Source of the DNA: an uncultured Bacteroidota bacterium
Lineage (GTDB): Bacteria; Bacteroidota; Bacteroidia; Bacteroidales; GWA2-32-17
Reading direction: 5' to 3'
NCBI GenBank assembly: GCA_903837285.1
Contig: CAILUD010000045.1
Span: 1 to 34,486 of the forward strand
DNA length: 34,486 nucleotides
Shown: positions 17,324 to 26,114 of the stretch, in pieces
How the letters are laid out: each line of letters starts with the position of its first letter
Position numbering within the stretch: the stretch's first letter is position 1
Notes under the pieces: model-generated
Told to the model about the DNA's origin: nothing
The model's input: only the letters and a program-made list of their open reading frames with translations
The model's database searches: none
Position numbers and translations under genes: made by a program

Positions 17324-19687
17324 TTAAAATTTAAAATTAAATGTAATTGCAGGTAAAATTGAAAATAGTGATATTTGTTTGGCTGTTGTTTTTATTGAAT
17401 AATTTTGAAGATCAACATCAGAATTAAAGTAAATCATGTATGGATTTTTTCTGTTGTAAACATTATACACAGAAAAATTTAACGAAGATTCCCATTTCTT
17501 GTTTTTATTAGGGAAATTATATGTTGCCGAAATATCTGCACGGTTATAGGCTGCCATTCTATATGAATTTCTTTCGCCATATTCATTTATTATTCTTCCT
17601 TCTATCATGTATCTTGCAATCGGGAGTGTTGTTGCATCGCCGGTAGCATAAATAAAGATTGCACCAAATGACCATCGTGCACTTAAGTCATAGGTAAAAG
17701 TAACCGAAAGATCATGTCTGCGATCATATTTTGCAGGGTATTCTTTTCCTAAATTAACATCATCAAACTTTCTTGTAGTTTTAGCAAGCGTGTATCCAAT
17801 CCATCCTGTAGCCTTACCAACACGTTTTTTAAAAAAGAATTCTGCACCATAAGATAATCCTTTACCAAAAGTGAAATTATTATCAGGATTGTTAGCCATG
17901 TTATCATCAGATGTTGCTCCTTCTTTATAATCAATCAGATTATCGATTTTTTTATAATAGAGTTCAACTGAGGTTTCAAACATATCTTTTTTAAAATTTT
18001 TAAAATATCCCAAAGCGTATTGTGTTGCAAACTGTGGTTTTATTAGTTGTGTACTTGGCATCCATACGTCAGTAGGTAAAGTGGCCGACGACATACTGGC
18101 CAGATGAATATATTGATAGTTTTGTGTAAAACTGGCTTTAATAGATGAAGTTTTATTTACAACAAATCTTACAGAAGCTCGTGGTTCGGCATGTTTGTAT
18201 GTTATTAACACATCTCCTCTTTTGTAATAAGCTGTATCCTGATTTCTTCCTAACTCATCGCGCAAGTAACGTGTAAAAGGCCCTATCTGCTGAAACATTG
18301 TTCCTCTAATACCTGCCGAAAGTTTTACAAATTCGTTTAAATCATATTCGTCAGTAATGTATATAGAAGCATCATTTGCGTAATACCTAATTGTAGCACC
18401 GGTATTAAAATCAGTGTTCCCGATTCGAGCTGTTGCACTACTTGGAGTAAAAATATGGTAAATATAATTTGCGCCGAATTTAACATTGTGTAGAACACTC
18501 GGTATCCAAGTGAAATCTGTTTTCAAACTAAAGTCGCGAACTCCGCTAAAAAGTTTAAATTCAAAATCGTCCATCTCACCTTGAAACTCAAATTTATAAT
18601 CGCTGAATGTTGCAGTAGTGTTTAAAAAAAGTTTATCGTTAAATAAATGGTTCCATCTAAATGATGTTGTTGCGTTACCCCATGGGAACCTCATTGTAAA
18701 ACCATCTTTCTGGTTTTTATATGAAAAAACATCACGACCAAAATATCCGCTTAAAAAAAGCCGGTCTTTATCAGAAAAACGATAATTTATTTTTGTGTTT
18801 AAATCGTAAAAATAGTAACCAGTTCCTTGAAAATTTTTCTTCAAAAATGGTTTTACCAAAACATCAACATAGGTTCTTCTGCCTGATACTATAAATGAAC
18901 AGGTGTCTTTTTTTATTGGTCCCTGAATAGTTAATCTTGAAGAAATAACTCCAATTCCACCATCAACCTGTAATTTCTGATTATTACCATCTTTCATGGT
19001 AACATCGAGTACAGAAGATAACCTTCCGCCATAATTTGCAGGCATTCCGCCTTTAATCAGGGTTACATCTTTAACAGCATCGGCATTAAAAACCGAAAAG
19101 AAACCAAATAAATGACTAGCGTTGTAAACAATTGCTTCGTCGAGTAAAATTAAATTCTGGTCGGGGCCGCCACCACGCACATAAAACCCTGCATTGCCTT
19201 CGCCCCCCGAAGAAACTCCTGGCATTAGCTGAATAGTTTTTAAGATATCAACTTCGCCCATAAATGCCGGAATGGATTTTATTTTTTCAATAGGTAATTT
19301 AAATGAAGACATCTCTATGCTTTCAATATTTTTATTAGTACGTTCACCTGTAACTACAACTTCATTACTTATTATTACAGCTTCTTCCTGCTGAATATTA
19401 ATTTTTAAATCTTTTTCCAGTTTAATTTTTTGAGAATAATCGCGATATCCTAAATATGAAACTATTAATTGATATTCACCTTTGGGTAATGTAAGTGAAA
19501 AAAATCCATAGCTATTAGTGATAGTTCCTTTAGATAGTTCTTTTACATAAATATTAGCACCAACAAGATCTTCGCCGGTTCGCTTTTCGCGAACATAACC
19601 GCTGATGGTATATTTTTGCGCAGATGTTTCAATAGCAAAAAATATAATGGCAAATACTAGTAGAAATATATATCTGGCAAATAACAT
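17324..19687 (-). CDS. TonB-dependent receptor with carboxypeptidase-like regulatory domain
   Basis: 787 residues from the ATG at 19685-19687. The frame extends 19 codons further up to a TTG, but the ATG is preferred because a signal peptide (MLFARYIFLLVFAIIF, ending ETSAQ) begins exactly there. Residues about 27-105 are a CarboxypepD_reg-like beta-sandwich (ISGYVREKRTGEDLVGANIYV). The plug follows (about 115-240) with IQLMPGV, FYVRGGGPDQNLILLDE and the KGGMPANYGGRLSSVLDV stretch. The rest is a 22-strand-type barrel ending in an aromatic residue (ITFNFKF). It should import a TonB/ExbBD-energised substrate across the outer membrane. It lacks a SusD partner but is paired with a DUF4249 lipoprotein two bases downstream. 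Confidence 0.93.
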   Translation of the reverse strand: MLFARYIFLLVFAIIFFAIETSAQKYTISGYVREKRTGEDLVGANIYVKELSKGTITNSYGFFSLTLPKGEYQLIVSYLGYRDYSQKIKLEKDLKINIQQEEAVIISNEVVVTGERTNKNIESIEMSSFKLPIEKIKSIPAFMGEVDILKTIQLMPGVSSGGEGNAGFYVRGGGPDQNLILLDEAIVYNASHLFGFFSVFNADAVKDVTLIKGGMPANYGGRLSSVLDVTMKDGNNQKLQVDGGIGVISSRLTIQGPIKKDTCSFIVSGRRTYVDVLVKPFLKKNFQGTGYYFYDLNTKINYRFSDKDRLFLSGYFGRDVFSYKNQKDGFTMRFPWGNATTSFRWNHLFNDKLFLNTTATFSDYKFEFQGEMDDFEFKLFSGVRDFSLKTDFTWIPSVLHNVKFGANYIYHIFTPSSATARIGNTDFNTGATIRYYANDASIYITDEYDLNEFVKLSAGIRGTMFQQIGPFTRYLRDELGRNQDTAYYKRGDVLITYKHAEPRASVRFVVNKTSSIKASFTQNYQYIHLASMSSATLPTDVWMPSTQLIKPQFATQYALGYFKNFKKDMFETSVELYYKKIDNLIDYKEGATSDDNMANNPDNNFTFGKGLSYGAEFFFKKRVGKATGWIGYTLAKTTRKFDDVNLGKEYPAKYDRRHDLSVTFTYDLSARWSFGAIFIYATGDATTLPIARYMIEGRIINEYGERNSYRMAAYNRADISATYNFPNKNKKWESSLNFSVYNVYNRKNPYMIYFNSDVDLQNYSIKTTAKQISLFSILPAITFNFKF

Positions 19688-19787
19688 TATTTTTATATCG
19701 GTATAATTTTTAGACTGTTTTACTTTAACTTTTATGGAATACAATATACATGTAAAATTGCTAAAAATTTTTTATTTCAAAAAAAAT

Positions 19788-19818
19788 TTGCAGTTAATTA
19801 AACGTTAATTTACTTTTG
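19788..19818 (+). promoter_or_regulatory. promoter of tRNA-Pro
   Basis: TTG (19788-19790), exactly 20 bases, then TACTTTTG (19811-19818): a full match to the Bacteroidota consensus with the same spacing as the promoter at 5833-5863. It points to tRNA-Pro, with a leader of about 130 nt. A small hairpin (CCCTCTT/AAGAGGG, 19879-19897) lies in the leader. Confidence 0.7.
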
Positions 19819-19955
19819 CACTCCTAAAATCTACCATTTGTAATTATAAAATAGCCCCGTTTTTTATTCATCTCCCTACCCTCTTCAAAAAAGAGGGACA
19901 ATAGGTTGGTCAATTTTATAATAATATTTGGAATTAAAGTTCTTTTTGAAGTTAT

Positions 19956-20032
19956 CGGGGTGTAGCGCAGTTGGCTAGCGTACTTGCATGGGGTGCAAGT
20001 GGTCGGAAGTTCGAGTCTTCTCACCCCGACCA
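19956..20032 (+). tRNA. tRNA-Pro (anticodon GGG)
   Basis: A 77-nt cloverleaf with acceptor CGGGGTG/CACCCCG. The anticodon stem is CTTGC/GCAAG around loop ATGGGGT, giving anticodon GGG (reads CCC and CCU). The T-loop is TTCGAGT, the discriminator is A, and the 3' CCA is encoded in the DNA. The C1-G72 opening pair is typical of bacterial proline tRNAs. It is followed directly by a terminator. Confidence 0.96.
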
Positions 20033-20042
20033 GTAATAGCAA

Positions 20043-20075
20043 GGGTTTCAGAAAATACTGAAATCCTTTTTTTTT
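20043..20075 (+). terminator. intrinsic terminator after tRNA-Pro
   Basis: Stem GGGTTTCAG / CTGAAATCC (9 bp, one wobble), loop AAAATA, then nine T residues, starting 10 bases after the tRNA CCA end. Confidence 0.88.
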
Positions 20076-20079
20076 AGGA

Positions 20080-20529
20080 TTAATAAACTTTTTCTGAAAT
20101 CAATTTCCCATTTTCATCAGTCATTACCCATTTACCTTTACGTTCGCCTTTTTCGTAATTCATTTCATATCGTAAAGTGCCTTTTTCGTCCCAAATAAAC
20201 CACTTTCCATCTTTATTCCCTTCTTTATAATTTGCTTCAGCAAGCTTTTGTCCACTTTCATTCCAGTTAATCCACAAACCATCAAATTGTCCGTTTTTAT
20301 AAGATTGTTGTTCCTTTTTTTGTCCGGATAAATAAAAAACATTTGTGATGCCTTCCAATTTTCCATCCAGAATATTCATTTTGGTTAAAGCATCGTTATC
20401 CTTTTTTTCGAATATTCCAGTGTAAAGCTTATTATCGTTATAATATAAGCCATCTTTTTCTTCTATCTGTTGTGCAAAAATTAAAGTATAAAATAAAACG
20501 AAGCTGAATAAAACTAAATATTTTTTCAT
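20080..20529 (-). CDS. secreted MORN-repeat protein (YwqK-like)
   Basis: 149 residues. Signal peptide at 1-19 (MKKYLVLFSFVLFYTLIF, cut before QQIEEKDG). The rest contains degenerate MORN-type units: YKNGQFDGLWINWNESGQ, YKEGNKDGKWFIWDEKG and YEKGERKGKWVMTDENG. Such proteins are often annotated as YwqK-family antitoxin-like, but no toxin partner is next to it and it carries an export signal. The likely role is a periplasmic or surface repeat protein of unknown function. It converges on tRNA-Pro with only a few bases between its stop and the tRNA terminator. Confidence 0.8.
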   Translation of the reverse strand: MKKYLVLFSFVLFYTLIFAQQIEEKDGLYYNDNKLYTGIFEKKDNDALTKMNILDGKLEGITNVFYLSGQKKEQQSYKNGQFDGLWINWNESGQKLAEANYKEGNKDGKWFIWDEKGTLRYEMNYEKGERKGKWVMTDENGKLISEKVY

Positions 20530-20624
20530 GATTAAATAACGTTCTTAATTTTTTTTAGATAATACAAAATTAACGATACTTTAGTTATTGTACAAATTAG
20601 AATACCTGTTCTTTAAATAAGTAA

Positions 20625-20662
20625 TAAAAAAAGATTGCCTAATAGTGTCCTCTATTAAGCAA
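20625..20662 (-). terminator. intrinsic terminator of the gene ending at 20710
   Basis: Arms TTGCCTAATAG (20635-20645) and CTATTAAGCAA (20652-20662) form an 11-bp stem with one G-U wobble on the minus-strand RNA. A T-run follows (plus-strand A-tract 20626-20632). It lies about 48 bases after the stop of the carboxypeptidase-regulatory-like gene. Confidence 0.75.
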
Positions 20663-20709
20663 TTCAGAAAGTGTAGTATAATTGAGAAGTGAAATTAAGA
20701 TGGAATAAA

Positions 20710-21048
20710 TTATTTTTTTGGTGTTAACTTTACTGATACCCTATTCTCTGAATCAGTTCCAATTTTTATGTCAGTTAAAGTATCTTCTTTATAAGAAATA
20801 TAAGAAGCTTTCAAATTATAGTTTCCAGCATCAGAAACATTTAATTTAAAATTACCATCAAAGTCTGTGTACACGGTGTTATTATTTCCTGATATTTGAA
20901 TTTTTACTCCAACTAATGCCTCACCTGTATTTATATCAGTTACTTTTCCTGAAATAAAAGTGGTATTTGATTTCTTGCTTTTAATATCAGTTGCGTTAGA
21001 ATATAAACCTGCTGCTAATATTGTTAGTAAAATAAATAGAGTTTTCAT
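20710..21048 (-). CDS. free-standing carboxypeptidase-like regulatory domain protein
   Basis: 112 residues from the ATG at 21046-21048; a longer frame would begin at a TTG, but the signal peptide (MKTLFILLTILAAGLYSNAT) starts at this ATG. The mature part is a single CarboxypepD_reg-like beta-sandwich with SGKVTDINTGEALVGVKI, YTDFDGNF and YISYKEDTL, ending KLTPKK. This is the domain that normally forms the N-terminus of TonB receptors. The TonB receptor at 22748 carries the closely similar STDFDGNF and SYISYK. Here the domain stands alone with no plug or barrel. It is divergent from the lipoprotein/receptor pair downstream, so it may serve the same locus, which is an inference from position and similarity. 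Confidence 0.85.
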   Translation of the reverse strand: MKTLFILLTILAAGLYSNATDIKSKKSNTTFISGKVTDINTGEALVGVKIQISGNNNTVYTDFDGNFKLNVSDAGNYNLKASYISYKEDTLTDIKIGTDSENRVSVKLTPKK

Positions 21049-21069
21049 TTTCTTTAAATTTATTGATTG

Positions 21070-21077
21070 CAAATATA
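21070..21077 (-). promoter_or_regulatory. candidate -7 box for the carboxypeptidase-regulatory-like gene
   Basis: TATATTTG on the minus strand fits TAnnTTTG and is 21 bases upstream of the ATG at 21048. No TTG is seen at the expected -33 position. Confidence 0.45.
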
Positions 21078-21243
21078 GAATCAATGCTATTACTAAATGT
21101 TAAGCTTACATTAACATTAGATTATTTTTAGTTAATACATTATTAACAAATTGGTAAAGTTCAAATAAAGATTTAGTAACAACAAGCTTAATTCTATCGA
21201 CAATCTTTGCAACAGAAATTTATTAATCATTAAATAATTTATT

Positions 21244-22605
21244 ATGAAAAAAAGTTTTTTGTTTTATGCACTAGCATTATTAATTGGTTTTAGTATGAGT
21301 TTAACCTCATGTAAAAAAAAGACTGAAGATCTTCCCGCTCCAACACCATCATCTTCAATTATTGAGGTAACAGGTGAAATTACTGCTAATACAACTTGGA
21401 CAGCAGATAAAAAGTATTTATTAAAAGGTTTTGTTTATGTTGTGGATGGTGTTACATTAACAATTGCTCCTGGAACAGTAATCAAAGGTGACAAAACAAC
21501 AATGGGCACATTAATTATTGAAAGAGGTGCAAAAATTGAAGCAAATGGTACTGCAAGTCAGCCAATTATTTTTACATCTAATGCTCCAGTAACTTTCCGT
21601 AACCGCGGTGATTGGGGTGGCATTGTAATTTGTGGAAAGGCTCCAGTAAATCAAACCAATCCTCAGGTAGAAGGCGGTCCACGTTCTATTTATGGTGGTA
21701 CAGATGGTTTGGATAATTCAGGTACTTTAAAATACGTTCGTATTGAGTATGCTGGTTATCCTTTAATGCCAGATAAAGAACTAAATGGATTAACTTTTTG
21801 TGCAGTAGGTAGTGGTACCACAGTTGATTATGTTATGGTTTCTTATTCAAATGACGATTCTTTCGAATGGTTTGGTGGTACAGTAAACTGTAAGCATTTA
21901 TTTGCTTATAAAGGATTAGACGATGATTTTGATACAGATTATGGATTCAGTGGAAAAGTTCAGTTTGTTGTTTCGTTACGTGATAAAAACGTAGCTGATA
22001 TTTCAGGTTCAAATAGTTTTGAGTCTGATAACGATGCTGCTGGGTCAGATAATTCTCCTTTTACTCATCCTATTTTTAGTAATGTTAGTGTGTTTGGTCC
22101 TAAAGTTTCTTCATCAACAACAAGCATAAGTGCAAACTATAAAAACGCTTTACACATACGCAGAAATTCACGTTTATGCGTTTATAACTCTGTTATTGCT
22201 GGATATACAGGTGGATTGTTACTAGACGGTACAAAATGTGAAACTAATGCAACAAATAGTGATTTGCAATTACAAAATGTAACTATAGCTGGCTGTACAA
22301 ATGCAAGTTCATTCTTTTCAGTTGCTTCAAGCGGAGCTACCTGGACTTCCTCACAAGTTGCTACATGGTATTTAGGTGCAAGTAATGATACTTTAATGAG
22401 TAATTCTTCTTTAAAACTTACCGATCCATGGGGTTTAACTCCAAATTTCTTACCTCTATCTAATTCACCATTATTAGGAACAGCAAGTTTTACAAATCCT
22501 AATATATCAACCGGTTTTGATGTTGTTACTTATCGTGGTGCTTTTGGTACAACTGATTGGTTAAGTGGTTGGGCTAATTACGATCCACAAAATACTGCTT
22601 ATTAA
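21244..22605 (+). CDS. outer-membrane lipoprotein with beta-helix fold
   Basis: 453 residues. Lipoprotein signal peptide with lipobox LTS-C at Cys23, followed by KKK, so the acidic surface-export signal known from some Bacteroidota lipoproteins is not evident. Residues about 60-120 give a beta-helix ladder (VVDGVTLTIAPGTVIKGDK, GTLIIERGAKIEANGTA). A conserved core follows with RNRGDWGGIVICGKAPVN, YVRIEYAGYP, SNDDSFEWFGGTVNCKHL and KGLDDDFDTDYGFSGK. Proteins with this core are common in Bacteroidota beside TonB receptors, sometimes misnamed multidrug transporters. The Asp/Asn-rich core could bind metal or ligand, but that is inference. It precedes the receptor gene at 22748, from which it is separated by a terminator, so the two may be partly uncoupled. 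Confidence 0.88.
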   Translation: MKKSFLFYALALLIGFSMSLTSCKKKTEDLPAPTPSSSIIEVTGEITANTTWTADKKYLLKGFVYVVDGVTLTIAPGTVIKGDKTTMGTLIIERGAKIEANGTASQPIIFTSNAPVTFRNRGDWGGIVICGKAPVNQTNPQVEGGPRSIYGGTDGLDNSGTLKYVRIEYAGYPLMPDKELNGLTFCAVGSGTTVDYVMVSYSNDDSFEWFGGTVNCKHLFAYKGLDDDFDTDYGFSGKVQFVVSLRDKNVADISGSNSFESDNDAAGSDNSPFTHPIFSNVSVFGPKVSSSTTSISANYKNALHIRRNSRLCVYNSVIAGYTGGLLLDGTKCETNATNSDLQLQNVTIAGCTNASSFFSVASSGATWTSSQVATWYLGASNDTLMSNSSLKLTDPWGLTPNFLPLSNSPLLGTASFTNPNISTGFDVVTYRGAFGTTDWLSGWANYDPQNTAY

Positions 22606-22635
22606 TAATTTTTTCTTCAATTAATGTTTGTAAAG

Positions 22636-22668
22636 GGATGCCTTTTTTAAGGCATCCTTTTTTATTAT
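22636..22668 (+). terminator. intrinsic terminator after the beta-helix lipoprotein gene
   Basis: GGATGCCTT / AAGGCATCC, 9-bp perfect stem with loop TTTT, followed by TTTTTTATTAT. It lies between the lipoprotein gene and the TonB receptor gene and may reduce receptor transcription relative to the lipoprotein. Confidence 0.88.
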
Positions 22669-22747
22669 AGATAACAATTCATTAAAATCAACTTAACGTT
22701 TAATTAAAACTACGTTAATAATTTTACAATTATAAAAAGTCAACAAA

Positions 22748-25621
22748 ATGTCCTATCTAAAAACTATTTTAGTCCTTGCATTTATATTTGTTATTCTATA
22801 TAAAGCTGAAGCATCAGATAAAGGAAGTATTAAAGGAAATATTAAAGATAAAATAACAAAGGAAAATATTTTTGGAGCAAGCGTAATTATTCAAGGAACA
22901 ACTCAGGGTGCTTCTACAGATTTTGATGGAAATTTTATTATAGCTAATGTTAAGCCTGGAACATATAGTTTAGTTATATCATATATTTCATATAAACAAT
23001 TAATAATTGAAGGAATAAAAGTAACAAAGGATAAGGAAACTATTGTAACAATTGACATAGAACCTGTTTCTACACAATTAAATGAAGTTAGTGTTGTTGC
23101 AACAAGAAAAACTGATACTGATATGTCACTTATTAGTTCAATAAAAGAAAGTAATCTTGTAGTTAATGGAATTTCAAGTGAAGTTATTCAACGTTCTCAG
23201 GACAAGGATGCCTCTGAAGTAATAAAAAGAATTCCTGGTATTACTGTAATTGATGGCCGTTTTGTTATGGTACGTGGACTAAGCGAAAGATACAACTCAA
23301 CACTTCTGAATAATGCCACTGCCCCAAGTTCAGAATCGGATGTTAAAGCATTTTCATTTGATGTTATTCCAAGTTCATTAATTGATAATATTCTAATTTA
23401 TAAATCGCCAGCACCTGAACTTCCTGCTGAATTTGCAGGTGCAGCTATTCAAATTTTCACAAAAAATATTTCTGATAAAAATTCAACTACAGTTAATTAT
23501 TCTGTTCATTACAGATCTGGTACAACTTTTAGCACTTTTTATAAATATAGAGGAAGCGCAACTGATTTTTTAGGTTTTGATAATGGCAAACGAGCATTAC
23601 CAAGTGATTTTCCAACGCATTTAAATACATTAGAAGATTTTAATTCTACTAACTTTTCAGCAGATCAACAGAAATTACAACTATTAGGTAGAGAAATAAA
23701 TACTAGCTGGACTTCAAATAAATTAACCGCTATTCCAGATCAACGATTTTCAATTGGTTTTACAAGAAAAATTAAATTGGGCAAAACAACATTAAATAAT
23801 ATTTCGGCAATAAATTATAGTAATACAAGTCAATATTTAAATATTCATAGAAGAAATTATACAGTATATAATTTTACACTTGATCAAAGTGTACCAGATT
23901 TTGATTTTATTGATGAACAATATACAAATACTGCTAAAGAAGGAATTCTTCATAACTGGGCTTGGCAAATAAATGAAAATAATAAATTAGAATTTAGAAA
24001 TATATTAAATCAGACTGGGTATTCAAAAACAATATTCAGAAATGGAGAAGAATATTATAGTTCACAAATTTTAAAGTCCTACGAATATAGATTTTTGAGC
24101 CGTACAACTTATTCTGGACAACTTGGTGGACAACATTCATTTGGAAAAGATTCAAAAAAATTAAATTGGACTACTGGTTACTCATTTGCAAATCGTAATG
24201 AACCAGATCTTCGCAGACTTACTACAATTAAAAATACAGATCAATCAAGCCAAAATTATAATCAATATGAACTGGCTATTGGCTCTGCTGCTTCGCCAAA
24301 ATATGCAGGAAGAGTTTATATGCATTTGAATGAGAATATTGTTATGGGTTGTGCAAATTATGAGCAAAAATTTAAGTTTAACGATTTCAGACCTGAATTA
24401 AAAGCAGGAGTATATGTTGAAAATAAAACAAGAATTTTTAATGCAAGAATACTTGGATATAAGAAAAGTACTGATAGTACAAATATAAATTTGTTTTTAT
24501 CACCAGATGAAATTTTTACAGAGCAAAATATTAACAATATAAATGGAATTAAAATTAGTGAATCGTCAAACCCTTCTGATTCATATGATGCGGGAAATTT
24601 AATGGCTGCTTCTTACGTAGCATTTAAAATTCCGGTTACTTTGTTATTTCAAATTTATACTGGTGTGAGAGTTGAAAAAAACAGACAAACTTTAAATAGT
24701 TATTTGTCAGACAATCCAACTATTCCTGTAAATTATAACAACGATGCTATAAAGTTGTTTCCATCAATAAACTTATCTTATGATTTAACAGAAAAAAGTC
24801 AATTAAGATTAAGTTATGGAAAAACTATAAATCGCCCTGAATTCAGAGAAATTGCACCATTTATTTTCTATGATTTTGAATTAAATGCTGCATTTGGTGG
24901 AAATCCAAAGATTAAAGATGCAATAATTCATAATTTCGATTTGCGTTATGAATTGTATCCATCAAAATCTGAAACTTTTTCTGCAGGACTTTTCTATAAA
25001 CAATTTGTTAATCCAATTGAAATAAGATATGTAAATGCTGGTAGTGGTTTGCAATATGGATTTCATAATGCGAAACAAGCAACAAGTATTGGAGCTGAAA
25101 TAGAAATGAAAAAGTCTTTTGAAAAATTAGGAAGATCGGATAGTTTTCTAAAATATTTAAAATATTTTAATCTTTCATTAAATGCTTCTTATATAAAAAG
25201 CAAGGTGCAATTTGATAACCCAGTTGAAGACAGAGATCGCCCAATGCAAGGTCAGTCGCCTTTTATTATTAATGCTGGCTTGTTTTATCAAAACGAAGAA
25301 CAAGGATTAATGGTAAGTTTATTATATAATGTTATAGGAAAAAGAATAATAGCAGTTGGACAACCTATGCAAAATTCGAATGAAGATATTCCAGATACAT
25401 ATGAAATACCACGTCATTCACTTGATCTTTCATTTTCAAAGAAACTTGGAAAACATTTTCAATTAAAAGGAGGAATACAGGATATTTTAAATCAGCCTTT
25501 TGTTAATAAACAATTTCTCAACTATACGGCAATTGATGGTACAAAAATGAAGCGCGAACAGGAAACAATTAATTACAAAGTTGGCACTTATGTAAGTTTG
25601 GGTATTAGTTATAGTTTTTAG
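22748..25621 (+). CDS. TonB-dependent receptor with carboxypeptidase-like regulatory domain
   Basis: 957 residues. Signal peptide at 1-22 (MSYLKTILVLAFIFVILY, ending AEA). Residues about 27-105 are a CarboxypepD_reg-like domain (IKGNIKDKITKENIFGASV, STDFDGNF). The plug (about 140-235) has SEVIKRIPGITVIDGRFVMV, RGLSERYNSTLLN and PELPAEFAGAAIQIFTKN. A large barrel follows, with the conserved near-C-terminal RLSYGKTINRPEFREIAPF (about 695) and GLFYKQFVNPIE, ending GISYSF with a terminal aromatic residue. It should transport a TonB-dependent substrate with the beta-helix lipoprotein upstream as its probable partner. No SusD homologue is present, so a glycan substrate is not implied. Confidence 0.93.
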   Translation: MSYLKTILVLAFIFVILYKAEASDKGSIKGNIKDKITKENIFGASVIIQGTTQGASTDFDGNFIIANVKPGTYSLVISYISYKQLIIEGIKVTKDKETIVTIDIEPVSTQLNEVSVVATRKTDTDMSLISSIKESNLVVNGISSEVIQRSQDKDASEVIKRIPGITVIDGRFVMVRGLSERYNSTLLNNATAPSSESDVKAFSFDVIPSSLIDNILIYKSPAPELPAEFAGAAIQIFTKNISDKNSTTVNYSVHYRSGTTFSTFYKYRGSATDFLGFDNGKRALPSDFPTHLNTLEDFNSTNFSADQQKLQLLGREINTSWTSNKLTAIPDQRFSIGFTRKIKLGKTTLNNISAINYSNTSQYLNIHRRNYTVYNFTLDQSVPDFDFIDEQYTNTAKEGILHNWAWQINENNKLEFRNILNQTGYSKTIFRNGEEYYSSQILKSYEYRFLSRTTYSGQLGGQHSFGKDSKKLNWTTGYSFANRNEPDLRRLTTIKNTDQSSQNYNQYELAIGSAASPKYAGRVYMHLNENIVMGCANYEQKFKFNDFRPELKAGVYVENKTRIFNARILGYKKSTDSTNINLFLSPDEIFTEQNINNINGIKISESSNPSDSYDAGNLMAASYVAFKIPVTLLFQIYTGVRVEKNRQTLNSYLSDNPTIPVNYNNDAIKLFPSINLSYDLTEKSQLRLSYGKTINRPEFREIAPFIFYDFELNAAFGGNPKIKDAIIHNFDLRYELYPSKSETFSAGLFYKQFVNPIEIRYVNAGSGLQYGFHNAKQATSIGAEIEMKKSFEKLGRSDSFLKYLKYFNLSLNASYIKSKVQFDNPVEDRDRPMQGQSPFIINAGLFYQNEEQGLMVSLLYNVIGKRIIAVGQPMQNSNEDIPDTYEIPRHSLDLSFSKKLGKHFQLKGGIQDILNQPFVNKQFLNYTAIDGTKMKREQETINYKVGTYVSLGISYSF

Positions 25622-25646
25622 AATGTTAATTAAATAAATATTTTGA

Positions 25647-26006
25647 CTATTTTGACATCTGATTTTTACCCCAAATAGCAAGTTCATCTAAAACAGAAAA
25701 AACTGTTTCGCCATTTTTTGAAATAAAATATTCTACTTTCGGAGGTATTTCTGCATAAATTTTTCTTTCAATAAAACCATCCTGTTCTAATTCTCGTAAT
25801 TGAGATGTAAGCATTTGTTTGCTAATAATTGGAATAGCTCTTTGTAATGCTCCAAAACGATTAATGCCAATTTTAATTCTATGTAAAATTACAGGTTTCC
25901 ATTTTCCTCCAATTTTATTCAAAGCATAGTTTATTGGACAATTTTCAAACATCTGTTTTACTTTTTCAGGATCTTTTAAAATATTATCCACTTCTAAATT
26001 ATTCAT
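25647..26006 (-). CDS. HxlR-family winged-helix transcriptional regulator
   Basis: 119 residues from the ATG at 26004-26006; a frame two codons longer would start at a TTG. The HxlR-type helix-turn-helix is clear: NCPINYALNKIGGKWKPVIL, then FGALQRAIPIISKQMLTSQL, then a wing (LEQDGFIERKIYAEIPPKVEY). A Cys (near residue 23) lies just before the domain; in several HxlR relatives such as YodB and HypR an N-terminal Cys senses electrophiles or oxidants. That role is possible here but unproven. The gene is divergent from the SnoaL-like/SDR pair and a palindrome lies between them. Confidence 0.92.
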   Translation of the reverse strand: MNNLEVDNILKDPEKVKQMFENCPINYALNKIGGKWKPVILHRIKIGINRFGALQRAIPIISKQMLTSQLRELEQDGFIERKIYAEIPPKVEYFISKNGETVFSVLDELAIWGKNQMSK

Positions 26007-26009
26007 ATT

Positions 26010-26035
26010 CAAAATTAGTATGATATTATATACTA
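26010..26035. promoter_or_regulatory. candidate HxlR operator and hxlR -7 box
   Basis: TAGTAT-GATATTAT-ATACTA (26016-26035) is a perfect 6-bp inverted repeat with an 8-base spacer. On the minus strand a TAATTTTG box (26010-26017) overlaps its edge and is very close to the regulator's ATG. The position suggests autorepression with control of the divergent genes. Confidence 0.5.
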
Positions 26036-26114
26036 TGACATTTATTTATGACTACTTGCATAAACGGAACAAATGTATGTAATTTGCATTTTATAAACAA
26101 ATAATATTATCGAA

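Noticed and set aside
19824-20042. 72-residue minus-strand ORF over the tRNA region
   Set aside because: It is the antisense of tRNA-Pro and its flanks, a well-known false ORF type; the tRNA explains the sequence.
20080-20529. Toxin-antitoxin call for the MORN protein
   Set aside because: It has an export signal and no toxin partner; the antitoxin name for YwqK-like proteins is a family label only.
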